DNA from: Gnetum montanum
Lineage: Eukaryota > Streptophyta > Gnetopsida > Gnetales > Gnetaceae
Length of the DNA stretch: 64,000 bases
Assembly (NCBI GenBank): GCA_015680685.1
Contig: MNCI01012642.1
Coordinates: 600,800-664,799 of the forward strand
Direction of reading: 5' to 3'
This document shows, in pieces, positions 37,140-49,275 of the stretch. Under the pieces are notes generated by a model that was not told the DNA's origin, ran no database searches, and worked only from the letters and a program-made list of their open reading frames with translations. Position numbers and translations under genes: made by a program. How positions within the stretch are numbered: the first letter of the stretch is position 1; the number at the start of each line of letters is the position of its first letter.

Positions 37140-38412
37140 CTAGAATTAATAAATGGAAAATGTAGATCCATGCATCTTGGAAATATTAGAGTCTACTTAT
37201 ATCCAAACCACTGGGTATGTTTTGGTGTGGTGGCTGGAATGTACCCAAATTGACGTTCACACAATTAAAGTAGACATAGTGGGACAGATTATCAGATGTA
37301 GTCATGTGATAAGGAGCCAGCCCACTATGGCACCTGTGACCATAAGATGGTATGCAAGGATCGATATGTCTTCTCATGTTATTATATTCATTGGGCCACA
37401 TGGTTGTTGGAGTGCTGATTGGTGGCCTAGATAAGGTAACAAGAGGCATTGAGTTCAAAGAGGAAGGTGCATCATAGTGCTAGGGTTGTGCTGAGTTGGA
37501 GGATGCAGTGGTTTCGAAACTGTGTTGTCTCTTTCTATGATCATGCCTAAAGAAAGGATGCGTTTGACATTGTGGAGGATTCCCACTGTTGTTGATAGTA
37601 GTAGCACAAGTAATGTTCATGGGTTGGTGCGGTGGTGCAAAAAATTCTAGCACAACTGGTTGCGATGTAGAGGGAGGTGAATGATGAGAATATTGAGGGC
37701 GAGGAGAAGTGCAAGGAACATGAGGTGGTGATCTTGTTGGAGAGGTCATGGGTTGATAGTACTCAGGAGAATGATAACGATGTGATGAAATAGAGGATGT
37801 TGAGGTAGTTGGCAAAATAGGATGTTGAACATAATAAGCACTTGGGTTTGGATGGTATGAAGGGTGTGACCAGTTTGAGAGTGACCTCCCCCATGACTGG
37901 GTTTTTGCCACTGTGGTTAAACTCGGTATTTCTGTATAAAATCTAGATGTAATATTTCTCCCAAATGCTCATGTAAATGTGACAAGATTGAGCATTTTCC
38001 TTTGGGGTGATTGTATAGGAAAATGCCACATTGATATAGGTGATTTGTAGTTGAGCTCTTATCCTTATTTTCTTCAACCCTTCTTTCTGATTGTTGCATG
38101 GTGTCTTGTCCTATTTCTCGATTTGGCATGGTTCCACCTCTAACAATGTTGGCATACTCTTTGCATTTTTCATATACCCATTCCATCATCTTATTGATCT
38201 TTGCCTCAATTTCATCTAGTGATTGAGTATTGGAAAAGATGATTCCACCTCCTTGAGATGAGTTGGTTTCTCCTCTTCATGATCATGGACCTTTGCTAGT
38301 TTGAGATTTTGGTCCTATTAAGAGCTTTCAACATTCTCCCATTTAGCTATTTATCCTTCTTCTTTTGCTACTCGCTTGATAAGCTCTTGGAATTGGTGGG
38401 TTTGTAGCTCAT
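37140..38412 (-). pseudogene. Gag of the outer element, 3' portion
   Basis: This is the C-terminal part of gag, split from its N-terminal part (46872-47886) by the inner element. The knuckle-like YQCGIFLYNHPKGKC (about 38000-38040) has Phe in place of the second Cys. A Pro/Ser/Tyr-rich tail with many HSPPS and PPHVP phrases follows (37480-37911). Broken by stops. Confidence 0.7.
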
Positions 38413-39253
38413 TGATGAGTGGCGAGGTACCCCTACACTCAACCATAAAAATATGAGCGTTTCACCCACGATCCAATTGAACTCCGTAGATGAGCTAGTT
38501 TTGGTATCTAGATAGTTACTCATTGATCATAGTTTGTTGTCTTCCCACCTAGACTAGTATTTTCTTTGTCACATATGGTTTAGTCTAAAGTAAGGTGTAT
38601 GATGTGTTCCTAAACTAATGCTACTCTTGGAGGTGATGGAAAATAATCTTAGCTAAGCTAGGAGGGAAAAGGGAGAGAGAGAGAGCTATATTAAGAGGAG
38701 ATAGGGAGAGAGAGTCTAAGCTATCCTAAGTGCGATGAGCATCCGTTACTTAATCATTTGTATACATCTTAGGCCTTGTGCATGACTACCATTGGGATTA
38801 CCAAGCGCATGGCTTGAGTAGGCTACTAGGATACCAAGCAGTCACACATAGATGCTCATGATTAAGTTGTACTCATTATACATTTAATAATAATTAAAAT
38901 AATTAAATTAAGTGAATGCTGCAATGATGAAGTAATCTCGATCTTTATTTCCAGTCATGCACGTGTCCAAGTACATCACACTCGAATAAAGGATGCTATA
39001 CAATTACAATCATCACACTGCAGGCATGCACTGGGAGAAAGGGTCGAGAGGAATCAGGAAATGAACTAACTTTTAAAACTAACTAAAAGACTAACTATTT
39101 CCAAAATTGACTCCTCTCGTGCACCTACATGTTTATTTATAGGCTCATACAGGAGTCACGATATCATTATTTGGGCTACGATATTGCGTACTTGATATTG
39201 TGGATCCGATATCGCGGGTTTGATATCGTAGCCTAAGGAATCACAATTCATCA
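38413..39253 (-). repeat. 3' LTR of the inner element
   Basis: It reads TGATGAGTGGCGAGG...CACAATTCATCA. The U3 palindrome array is at about 39160-39235 and TATTTATAGG (a TATA box on the sense strand) at about 39134. Poly(A) signal AATAAA on the minus strand lies near 38945. Confidence 0.92.
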
Positions 39254-39429
39254 TACCCCCACGAGTAAATGAGAACTTTTCCTCGAGTCAAAATGAGAAC
39301 AAGCCCCATTGATTACATAATGGATAGGTATGGGATTATTGACTGATAGGGAATTTATTCATGCCACAGTGGAGAACTCAATAGAACAATATTGGGACAC
39401 AACACAAAAGTTGCAAAATCACAAAATTT

Positions 39430-42158
39430 TTAGAACTCATGTCGTTCCAGGTGGCAGTGGCTCCTCCATGGGTTTCTTCATCTTGTCTTATGCTCTAGGT
39501 TTTGAAATTTGATGATGTTGTAGTGCCTAGAGATTTTCCTCTTTCATTCGGGGATCTTGTGCTATCCATGCTGATGCTCCAATGTTTGGTGGAGTCAACA
39601 ACTTCCATGGGCACAGTAGTTGTGAAAACATTTTGTTTGCTTTGACATACCAGGTTACAAATAATCATTGTTTTTCCTCGTAGGCTCTGCCTTTATCCTT
39701 GTACTCCTAAAAATTTGTAAGCCATCGAGCCAAGTTTGCTGCAACATCTTTTTGCCCTTGGTAGCTTGTTTTAACCACCTCAAGTTTAGAATTTGCAACT
39801 TCTAGCTTCTGCAACGTTTTCTTGTGCTTTGCAAATTCTGCTTCATATTTGGTGTAGGTGGTAGCTACCTACCCCTTGGGCTCTATCCTTGGGTTCCCTA
39901 CTATTAACATGGCTAGATTGGCATACCTTAGGTTTACCAATTTCATGTACTCTATGTGGTCTTGAATCTGCAGGACCCAGCTTTTAAGTTCTAACCAATG
40001 GGCAAATGCATATGTGTCCACTATGGCCTACCAATTAAAAGCATTGATGTGAGCCTTGGCCATATGGATCACCTTCTCGATGACTTACTTGTACATTCCC
40101 ATCTAGTCTCAAAAATACTCCTTTACCTTTTCGTGCCACTTGGCCTCATTTTAGCACGTGCTTATTTCAATGGTTGTCTTCTGATGAATTGCTGTACCGC
40201 TTCCATTGAGAGGGTTTGATTTTCTCTGGCCAAATGGTTCATATCTTGATTGACCATAATCAATTGTTCTTGTAGCTGTTGAGAGTTTTCTTCAAGAACA
40301 TTCTTCTATTTTTCCATAGCAGTTAATCAAATATTGTCAACAGCAAGCTGTTTATTCTACTCTTATAAGGCTCTGAGTGCCTTGGCGTGTGTGTAGGTTT
40401 ACGCTTGTGCCTTGGAGGCATCCTAGTCAACCTTCTCTTTCTCCTCCACCACTCTCTTATTGTCCACCAATAATTTTTTGAGTTTCTTGATCCTGAAGGT
40501 GTCCAACTAGTTTATAGGAACGAATTGAGAGGGGTCCCACTATGCAGCTTGTAGGGTTACGAGCCTCTCTTAGAGTTGGTTCACTTCTACGTGCTTGGCC
40601 CTGATCTCTACCATGACTAGCTTTCCCTTGGTAGAGATGAGGTCTGATTGTGCTGCCATGACATCTTATGGAATGTTGAACAAGGACGTCATTACTTGTC
40701 CTGTTTGCAACAACCGATCAAGCACATCCTCATGCTCTATAGGAGTCATTGATGGACCGGCCAATGTTTGAGCATCACATGCTCCTATGAAGTCTGCTAA
40801 TGGCACAATAGGAACATTGAAGGATTCTTTGATGTGGTCTGCGACCACTTCTATAGCTCCTGCTACATCCTGGTGCTGCATGACCACCACTGTGGCCCCT
40901 CAACATTTCTTGAAATCTATTGTGACCAATCAGTCTCCCCTCCTCCTATCTGAATGGACACCTCACCCTGTGTGTGATCTCTAGAGACAGTGGGACATAT
41001 AGTATCATCGATGACACGAAAAAGATTAGCATCATCATGACTCCCCCAACTGACCATCTCAGCGATGGCCCTAAGATGACTCATCGATGGTTGATAATCT
41101 TGTAGCAGTGACAGTTGATCTTGTTGGCTTATGTTGGGCCTCACTTCTTATTGTTGACTAGGCCTTAAGCTTGGGAGTTGGCTAGGCCCTGCATTTTAAG
41201 TTGCAGTGGGCCCTATTGTCTATTATTGCTCTTGCTTTATCTCTAGCATCTCACCAACACTTTTTTTTGGAGTTGGTGGCTTCAACAGTTCAGCAAATGA
41301 AGCATTTTGGGCTCTTCTGGGGATGTCATTGGTGTACCCCAAAATACTAGCACGCTTGCACAGCTTCCTGATGAGACAAGAAAAGGGAAACATGAACTTC
41401 CTATCTTGCATTCTTTGAACCACCTTAAGATCTCCATGAGATATAGATGGGGCAGGTTAGCATTAACCTTTCCTATCAATATCGCACTTCCTCTTGCTAC
41501 ATATGTTGAAATCCTATTTAATCCTTTTGTGGGGAATATGTGATAAGTACCAATCTTTAAGTAGATTCTCTCTTCCAATGTTAATTCTCCATATATCTTA
41601 TCTTCCTTACTGTACAACTTGTCCAACAAAACCTTTCGCACATCTATGTTGGAGCAAGTGGACAGGTGAGCAACTTTTAGCCCCGTATTCGGAAGGTTTA
41701 ACAGTTCTGAAATGGCCTTGGTGGAAAAATCAACAGACACACCACCAATGTCAACTGTGGTGCCTTCTTCTTTATTGTGCCAAAATTGGTATATTTTTCC
41801 TAAGTACTAGGCACTGCTTTTGGAGAGGATAGGCCATAATGGGTATCCTTTAAGTTAGTCCTTGATGGCCTTAGGACCAAATTTTGTGAAGGGTCTAAAG
41901 TTCAATTCCATGATCACTGCAGCTGATGTGGACATTTCACGGATGGCCTGAACACACTCTGAGGGTAACATGAGGTGTTGTAGCAGCTCCACCTTCTACC
42001 TGTCTTGATCATATAGTAGAAGGAGTCTCTTGATGGATACTAAAGGATTACGCCTTCTGCTCTATATGTTGTTTGGCAGATGCCTATCCTCTACCTCTCC
42101 TAGGTTGCTTAGATGCACCTTGAGAGGGACATTCTTGTTGTCCATGATTTGGGGACAT
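39430..42158 (-). pseudogene. ORF2 of the inner element (coiled-coil protein, unknown function)
   Basis: It starts MSPNHGQQECPSQGASKQ (ATG at 42158), then holds the conserved block seen at 41282-41740: VDIGGVSVDFSTKAISELLN, ERIYLKIGTYHIF and GKVNANLPHLYL. A coiled-coil region follows to about 39800, and a segment at 40666-40890 reads ESFNVPIVPLADFIGAC, nearly the same as the outer copy. That sharing between two copies despite many stops shows this was once a real protein. Function unknown; it is not a polymerase, integrase or protease. Confidence 0.6.
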
Positions 42159-42646
42159 CTGCAATCACATGGGATCAATCATTAGTAAGGTTGCTTACCA
42201 AAGTTAAGTTATACCTTACTTCTTGCCTTAATGAATTTTTTTTATTCCATGTGATTTAAAGTTAGAAATTTTTATGGAAATATCCCCAAAAAGTTTTAAT
42301 ATTTGGCCCACTTTGCTTAGGTGGTTTCAAAGTTTAATTTCCCGGTATAGATAAGGAGATGAAATTGTTTTGGCATATGTTTATTATTTTTATAACTAAT
42401 TACCCTTGATAGTGTCCTTTGGGAGATGATGAATTTGAAAAATTTATGCATAATTCAGCATGTACCCCTCCCCCACAACTAAGCTGAACACTCCGGGTTC
42501 AAGTAGGTTTAGAAAAAATGAAAATAGGCGCACTAGCGAGCGAGTTATGGTTGGTAGATTGAGAGGTGCATAAGTTGCAAGTCGTAGAAGAAAATTTGAA
42601 AAATCCCCCACGTGAACAGTTGCAAATGATGTTGATGTTCATGGGG

Positions 42647-42647
42647 N
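42647..42647. other. Single N where the internal array should be
   Basis: Relative to the outer element about 150 bases (poly-G plus the palindrome array) are absent exactly at this N. It is either a real deletion or a collapsed GC-rich palindromic stretch in the assembly. Confidence 0.6.
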
Positions 42648-42839
42648 TACTTAGAAAAATTTATAGATTTTTAAAACTCCAAGGTATAAACTGAGGACTT
42701 TTGGTCAATGTAAAGGGTCTAGGGTAATATAAACTAGTCCTGAAGCCACAAAAAGTATAATGGTATAAAATCTGACAATGAAAGTCATGAAGAGGAGGAA
42801 AAAGGACATGTGTTGGCTCATAGGAATGTTTGAACTGGA

Positions 42840-43290
42840 AGCATGATAAGGGAAAGAAGAACATTGGTAATACTTGGAGGGTATAAGATGATGTGTGGGA
42901 GGTGTGTTACGAGTGCAAATTACAAGGGTTACAGAAGTGGGTCTTCTCCAAAGTAGGTTCCAACCTATAATGCCCTTGCGTAACTACACCTTAAAACGTC
43001 CATAGGCACTAGAAGGGTTAAATGCAATCTACACCAATTTCACAAAACACACACACATGTAAATACCACCATGATGAGGTATAATTTCAATGCTACACAA
43101 GTCACGAGTCCCAATTACATGAATAGTGAGATGAGGTGAATTGTAGAAGGGATTGTAGAGATTGGGACATGAGGTAACTAACTCAGGCTATAATGAATCC
43201 TCAGTGTAAGGCATGATTAATGTGTCATTAACCCATTTTCAAAAATCAAGACCAAGTCCATTCCTTTGATCAGTGACATCGCATTGCTTC
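42840..43290 (-). other. Conserved non-coding block, inner element
   Basis: Counterpart of 35880-36310. GTGGGTCTTCTCCAAAGTAG is at about 42937-42956. Confidence 0.5.
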
Positions 43291-43853
43291 ATTCAATGAT
43301 GGACAATCATAAGAGCACCATGACAACAAGGTGTATGATCACTTGGCGTTTCATTCAAGGGAGGAGTAATTTTTCTTTGTGGCACTCATCATTTTTTTCT
43401 GGTTGAGTGCCTTTTGATTAATTTTACTCCCATTTTTCATTAGATCTACAAGGATCTTAGTACAACCAAGCTACATGATAACTCCTACAAATGTCACCAA
43501 AGAGAATCCACAAGTTCCCTTGATGTCACATCCTAATCATTCCCTCTTTGTCCATCCTTCTTCATTCTAGGCACAATAACATAAGGTTACTTTAAGTTTT
43601 AATGATTAGAAATATCATTGTACCCAGGGTAGAACCTCTTATTAATAGAATGGATGCATGGATGTTGTGGGCTTGCTGTTCAAATAATTAGTCACCTAAG
43701 ACTTGATAACATAGAACAACACCTCAACCAACGAGTCACATGAGTTTTTTATTCCTAGATGAGATTACTTATAAAAAGATAAAGAGACAAAAAGACAAAA
43801 AGATAAAACAATAAATTGAAAAATGAAAAATTGGAAAACAAAAAATTGTAAAA

Positions 43854-45886
43854 TTAAAGAAAAGGGTAAATATTTATTAATCCTGCTTGTTGGAATGGAG
43901 GATACCCCACATAACTAAATGGTTGAGCATAGCTAGGCTTAATAAATGAAAGGTTGGAATCCTTGCATGTTGGAAATATTGGGACCCAGTCATACTTACC
44001 CCATTGGGGTTCACACACTTTATTAGAGTTCACATAGTGAAGCAAGTTATAAGATGTGGTTAATTTATAAGGGGTTGACCCACTATGGTACTTGTGACCA
44101 TAAGATGGTATGCAAGGATTAACATGTCTCCCCATGTGGCTATATTCATTGGGTTCCATGGTTGTTGGAGTATTGAGTGGTGGCCCTAATAAGGTAACAT
44201 GAGGTGTTGGATTTGAAGAGGAAGATGCACCACAGTGTTGGACTTGTGCTGAGTTGGAAGATGTAGTGGTTTCTGAACTGTGGTGTCCCTTTCTACGATC
44301 ATGTCTAAAGAAGGGACACCTTTGATGTTGTAGAGGGTTTCCACTACTATTAACAGTAGAAGCACAAGTAATGCTCATGGGTTGATGCTATGGTGCAAAT
44401 CCTTCTAGATCACTTGGTGCAATGTAGAAGGAGGTGAAGGATGAGAATGTTGAAATTGAGAAGAAGTATAATGTACATGAGGTGGTGGTCCTGTTGGAGA
44501 GGATATGGGTTGATAGTATTGGGGAGAATAATAGTAATGTGGTGAGGTAGAAGATGTTGACCCAGTTGGAAAAATAGGATGTTGAACTTGATAAGCACTT
44601 AGGTTCATATGGTATGAAGGGTGTAACCTATTTGGGGATGGCCTCGCCCATGACTAGGATTGTTGCCACTATGATTGAACACAATATTTCTACATGAACT
44701 TTGGATGTAACATTCTTCCCCAATGATCATGTAGATGTAACAAGATTGGGCATTGGCCCTTGGGGTGATCATATAGGCAAATGTTACATCGATACGTATG
44801 ATTGATAGTTAAGTTCTTATTCTCTTCAACCCTTCTTTTTGATCGTCTAAAGGTGTTTTGTCCTATTTCTTGGGTTGTCATAACTCTACCTCTAATAATG
44901 TTGGCATATTATATACACTTTTCATGCATCCAATCCATCATCTTATTGATCTTTGCCTCAATTTCATTTAATGATTGTAGTGTTGGCAAAGATGATTCCA
45001 CCTCCTTAAGGTGAGTTGATTTCTCCTCTTTCAGATTATGGACCTTTTTTGATGTAAGATTTTGGTCCCATTGAGATTTTTCAACTTTCTCCCATCTAGC
45101 CATTTCTCCTTCTTCTTTTGCTACCCGCTTGATAAGCTCTTGGACTTGATGGATTCAAAGTTCATATAGTTGACCTTGGGCATACATCCCTAGGGTTTCC
45201 CTTGTTTCATTATGTAGCCCATTGATAATGTGGTACATTAGCCTTTCCTCGGAGAACTCATGTCCTGGGTAGTTGTTTAACAATGTATAATATCTTTCTA
45301 AGGCCATGTCCAAGGGTTCATGTTGCTCTTATTTCTACTCTTGGATTTGTTTCCTCAAGGCTGACACTCTGGCATAGGTTTGATATCTTTCATTGAAGAG
45401 TTTTATCATTGTTGGCCAATGTCAAATTGATCTTGGTTTTAATGACTTATACCATACTTTTGCTTGGTCAATGAGTGTTAGAGGAAAGAGCTTAAGTTTT
45501 TGCCATCCATTATCAATGTTGTTCCATACATAGGCATCATGGAAGGCTTGTAAATGATGTTGTGGATCTAATTCATAGCCTCTTGAAAACTTAAGAAAGT
45601 TGTTTAAGTTAAGCCTAGGTAGATGGCTTTCCTTACTATGATTACAGGATATTCGAATAGCATCTTGTATATGTGTTAGGCTCTGAATGGCTAGTAGGGG
45701 TTCATCATCATTGGGTAGGTTATGCATTCATGAGTTAGAATGATGTTGTCTTTAGTTATGTTCATAGGAAACCCCTACATCAGATTGAATACTCCAAACT
45801 TTGTCTTCTTCATCATATAATTCATTGGTTCTCTAATGAATTCCCTTACTAGTTGTTGTGTTATCATAGTCTTGTGAGGGAGACAT
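43854..45886 (-). pseudogene. Gag of the inner element
   Basis: This is a structural capsid/nucleocapsid polyprotein. The ATG at 45886 reads MSPSQDYDNTTTSKGIH and then meets a stop. The Retrotrans_gag core is at 45422-45727 (HHLQAFHDAYVWNNIDNGWQ, LIDQAKVWYKSLKPR). A charged coiled-coil linker follows (about 44900-45100), then a knuckle CNICLYDHPKGQC with unusual CX2CX3HX4C spacing (about 44750-44790), then a Pro/Ser/Tyr-rich tail. No protease follows. Several stops, so it is not translated whole today. Confidence 0.75.
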
Positions 45887-46007
45887 GGTTGTAAATTTGT
45901 GTGTGATTTAATTACAATTATTATTATTATTTTTTCTGAAAGATATATTGTCAAGGCTTTGTTACAACAATCTTGGATGATGTAACTAATCTAAATAACT
46001 AACACTA

Positions 46008-46026
46008 TCCCCAGAAACGGTGCCAA
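46008..46026 (-). other. Primer binding site, inner element
   Basis: The minus strand reads TTGGCACCGTTTCTGGGGA, directly after the 5' LTR. It matches the 3' end of plant tRNA-Asp (TGGCGCCGTTGCCGGGGA) with three mismatches. Confidence 0.8.
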
Positions 46027-46871
46027 TGATGAGTGGCGAGGTACCCCTACACTCAACCATAAAAATATGAGCATTTCATACACGATCTAATCGAACTCCA
46101 TAGACAAGCTAGTTTTGGTATCTAGATAGTTTCTCACTGATCATAGTTCGTTGTCTTCCCACCTAGAGTAGTATTTGCTTTGTCACATATGGTTTAGTCT
46201 AAAGTGAGGTGTATGATATGTTCCTAAACTAATGCTACTCTTGGAGGCGATGGAAAATAATCTTAGCTAAGCTAGGAGGGAAAAGGGAGAGAGAGAGAGA
46301 GCTATATTAAGAGGAGATAAGGAGAGAGAGTCTAAGCTAGCCTAAGTGTGATGAGCATCCATTCCTTAATCATTTGTACACATCTTAGGCCTTGTGCATG
46401 ACTACCATTGGGATTACCAAGCTCATGGATTGAGTACGCTACTGGGATATCAAGCAGTCACACGTAGATCCTCATGATTAAGTCGTACTAATTCTACATT
46501 TAATAACAATTAAAATAATTAAACTAAGTGAATGCTACAATGATGAAGTAATCTTGATCTTTATTTCTAATCATGCACATGTCCAAGTACATCACACTCG
46601 AATAAAGGATGCTATATAATTACAATCATCACACTGTAGGCATGCACTAGGAGAAAGGGTTGAGAGGAACTAAGAAATGAACTAACTTCTAAAACTAACT
46701 ATTTCCAAAATTGACTCCTCTTGTGCACCTACATGTGTATGTATAGGCTCACACAGGAGTCACGATATCGTGTATCCGATATTGTTATTTCGGTTGCGAT
46801 ATCGCGTACCCGATATCATGGATCTGATATCAAGGGTTTGATATCATAGCCTGATGAATCACGATTCATCA
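46027..46871 (-). repeat. 5' LTR of the inner element
   Basis: It reads TGATGAGTGGCGAGG...CACGATTCATCA, 845 bp, with a GATATC array at about 46758-46850. It pairs with 38413-39253. Confidence 0.92.
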
Positions 46872-47886
46872 CTCATATAGTTGACCTGGGGCATACATCT
46901 CTAGGGTCTCCCTTATTTCATTATGAAGCCCATCCATGATGTGATACATTAGCCTTTCCTTGGGGAACCCATGGCCTGGGAAATTGTTTAACAATGAATA
47001 GTATCTTTCTAAGGCCATGTCCAAGGGTTCATGTTGCCCTTATTTCCACTCTTGGATTTGTTTCCTCAAGGTTGACACTATTGCATAGGTTTGATATCTT
47101 TCAATGAAGAGTTCTACCATTGTCAGCCAATTGCAAATTGATTTTGGCTTTAAAGACTTGTACCATACTTTTGCTTGGCTAATGAGTGTCATAGGAAAGA
47201 GCTTAAGTCTTTGCCATCCATTATCAATATTGTTCCATAAACAAGCATCATGGAAGGCTTGTAAATGATGTTGTGGATCTAAATCATAACCTCTTGAAAA
47301 CTTGGAAAAGTTATTTAAATCAAGCTTGGGTAGATGACTTTCCTTGCAATGCCTATGGGATATTTGAACAACCTCTTGTATATGCATTAGGCTCTTAGTG
47401 CCTAGTAGGGGTTCATTGTCACTAGTTAGGTTATGGATTTGTGAGTTGGAATGATGTTGTCTTCATTCATGTTGGTGTTCCTAACTTTGCCCGTGTGCCT
47501 GATTTTTATTTCTATGCCAATCCCTTGAAAGATGGTCATCCATGTAATGACTTGATGTTGAAGGAGTAGAGGAAGAGAAAGAATTGGAAGACTCGTCATG
47601 AATTTTTTTAAGTCTCCCAATCATCCCTACATAAATTCTTGTTAACCATTGAGAAGGTCCTAGGCCTTACAGGATGCCTTGTTCTATGGGATGTCCCATC
47701 CTCACTAGAGGTGTCAAAGTTGGATGACGAGAGTCCTTGAGTACTATTAGGGTGTTCATGAACATAGGAGACCCCTGCATAAGATTGAGTACTTCAAATT
47801 TCATCTTCATCATAATATATTTTGTTGGTTCTCCAATGAATTGCCTCACTAGTTGTTGCATTATCATAGTTTTGTGAGAGAGACAT
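46872..47886 (-). pseudogene. Gag of the outer element, 5' portion
   Basis: The ATG at 47886 reads MSLSQNYDNATTSEAIHW. The Retrotrans_gag core is at 47040-47387 (HHLQAFHDACLWNNIDNGWQ). It is cut by the inner element at 46872; the C-terminal part is at 37140-38412. Stops are present. Confidence 0.75.
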
Positions 47887-48018
47887 TGTTGTGAATTATG
47901 TGTGACTTATTTACAATTACTTTCTTTCTAAAAGATATATAGTCAAATCTTCGTTATAGTGATCTTGGATGATGTAACTAATATAAATAACTAGCACCAT
48001 CCTCAACAACGATACCAA

Positions 48019-48873
48019 TGATGAGTGGTTAGGTACCCCTACACTTAACCATATGAATACAAGTGTTCACACACGATCTGGTCAAACTCCGCAGATGGAG
48101 TAGTTGTGCTATCTAGATAGTTACATGTTGATCATATTTCACTGTCTTCCCACTTGGACTAGTATTTACTTTGTCACATATGGTTTACTCTAGAGTGAGG
48201 TGAATAATAGGATTCTAAACTAGTGCTACTCCTAGAGACGGTGGAAAATAATCTTGACTTAAGCTAATAGGCAATAAAAGTAAAATATAAACTAGCCTAA
48301 GTGCAATAAGCATCCATCCTTAATCATTCATGCACATCTTGGACCTTGTGTACTACTTCTAGGATTACCAAGTGCACATTACTTGAGCACTCCTAGATAT
48401 GCTACTAGGTTACCATGTAGTTACACTTAAATGTTCGTGATTAAGTTGTACTCATTCTACATTTAACAACAAGAATAGTAAATGATGATAAGGAAATATT
48501 AATGAAGAAAACAATAAATAACAATTAACAATTAAAGTAATTAAAAGCTAAGTGAATGCTAAAATGATGGATTAATCTCAATCGTTATTGCTGATCATGT
48601 GCATGTCCAAGTACATCACACTCGAATAAAGGTTTCATACAATTACAATCATCACACTGTGGGCATGCATTGGGGAAAGAACTAAAATTAACTAAAAATT
48701 GACAAAAAGACTCTACCCTAAGACTTACCCCCTTCCTATGCACCTGAATGTTGTATTTATAGGCCTACATAGGAATCATGATATCATGTATTCGATATCA
48801 TTATCCAGGCTACGATATTGCGTACTTGATATCAAGGATCCGATATTGGGGCCTAGCAAACCACGATTCATCA
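48019..48873 (-). repeat. 5' LTR of the outer element
   Basis: TGATGAGTGG...CACGATTCATCA with a GATATC array at about 48778-48850. The PBS just below (47999-48018) reads TTGGTATCGTTGTTGAGGAT on the minus strand, a decayed tRNA-Asp type. Confidence 0.9.
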
Positions 48874-49275
48874 AACACTTATAATCATCCACCATGAATC
48901 ATGATCTTTACATCTTAGAATTTTTACTAAATCTTGAATTACACATTTTTATTCCATGTTAGAATATGATCCAAGATATCTAATCAAAGAATATGAAATT
49001 GGCTAAAAATCTCTGACCTAAAACCATTGAAGGAGTAATCATAAGTATGGTGGAAAGAGTATTAATTATAGGACATTCAAAAATGAGTGGATTTCATACT
49101 CAACAAGGAAACTTCTAGTAATACTTAAGGCTCCTTTATTTTCTTTATAAAGGCTTCATATATATCTAGGATTTAAGTCTAAGAAATTTTTACAATCAAC
49201 CATTGAAATGTCTTTCTAACATTAAACTAGCCCATAAATGAGAAGGATGCTACCTAAGATGGGAACATTGAATAA
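48874..49275 (-). pseudogene. CRK3 pseudogene, intron 1 and exon 1 (second DUF26) remnant
   Basis: It aligns with CRK2 from about 23130 to 23530, for example TTAGAATTTTTACTAAATCT and CATTGAAATGTCTTTC. Only the second DUF26 half of exon 1 is left; the homology ends near 49275 without the first DUF26 or the signal peptide. Confidence 0.8.

Larger units (their letters stand above)
38413..46871 (-). mobile_element. Inner LTR retrotransposon nested in the outer gag
   Basis: The LTRs (38413-39253 and 46027-46871) surround gag (45886 to 43854) and ORF2 (42158 to about 39430). A perfect 5-bp target duplication CTCAT is at 38408-38412 and 46872-46876. The gag sequence on both sides joins smoothly and aligns with the element's own gag, so it landed in a relative. 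The PBS is at 46008-46026 and the PPT at 39254-39271. No pol is visible, so it is non-autonomous. LTRs differ at about 7% of the first 200 positions, half the outer pair, as nesting requires. Confidence 0.92.
31219..48873 (-). mobile_element. Outer LTR retrotransposon (interrupted by the inner element)
   Basis: The LTRs (31219-32073 and 48019-48873, both 855 bp) enclose an internal region that is itself split by the inner element at 38412/46872. A perfect 5-bp target duplication AACAC is at 31214-31218 and 48874-48878. Without the insertion the element is about 9.2 kb. On the minus strand the order is: 5' LTR, primer site, gag (from 47886), non-coding middle with a promoter-like array, ORF2 (from 35056), polypurine tract, 3' LTR. 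No reverse transcriptase or integrase is visible, so it needed help in trans. LTR copies differ at roughly 15% of the first 200 positions by my count. Confidence 0.9.

Noticed and set aside
37153-37458. Overlapping open frames on both strands
   Set aside because: The plus frame is antisense to the Pro-rich gag tail of the outer element; only the minus gag frame has homology.
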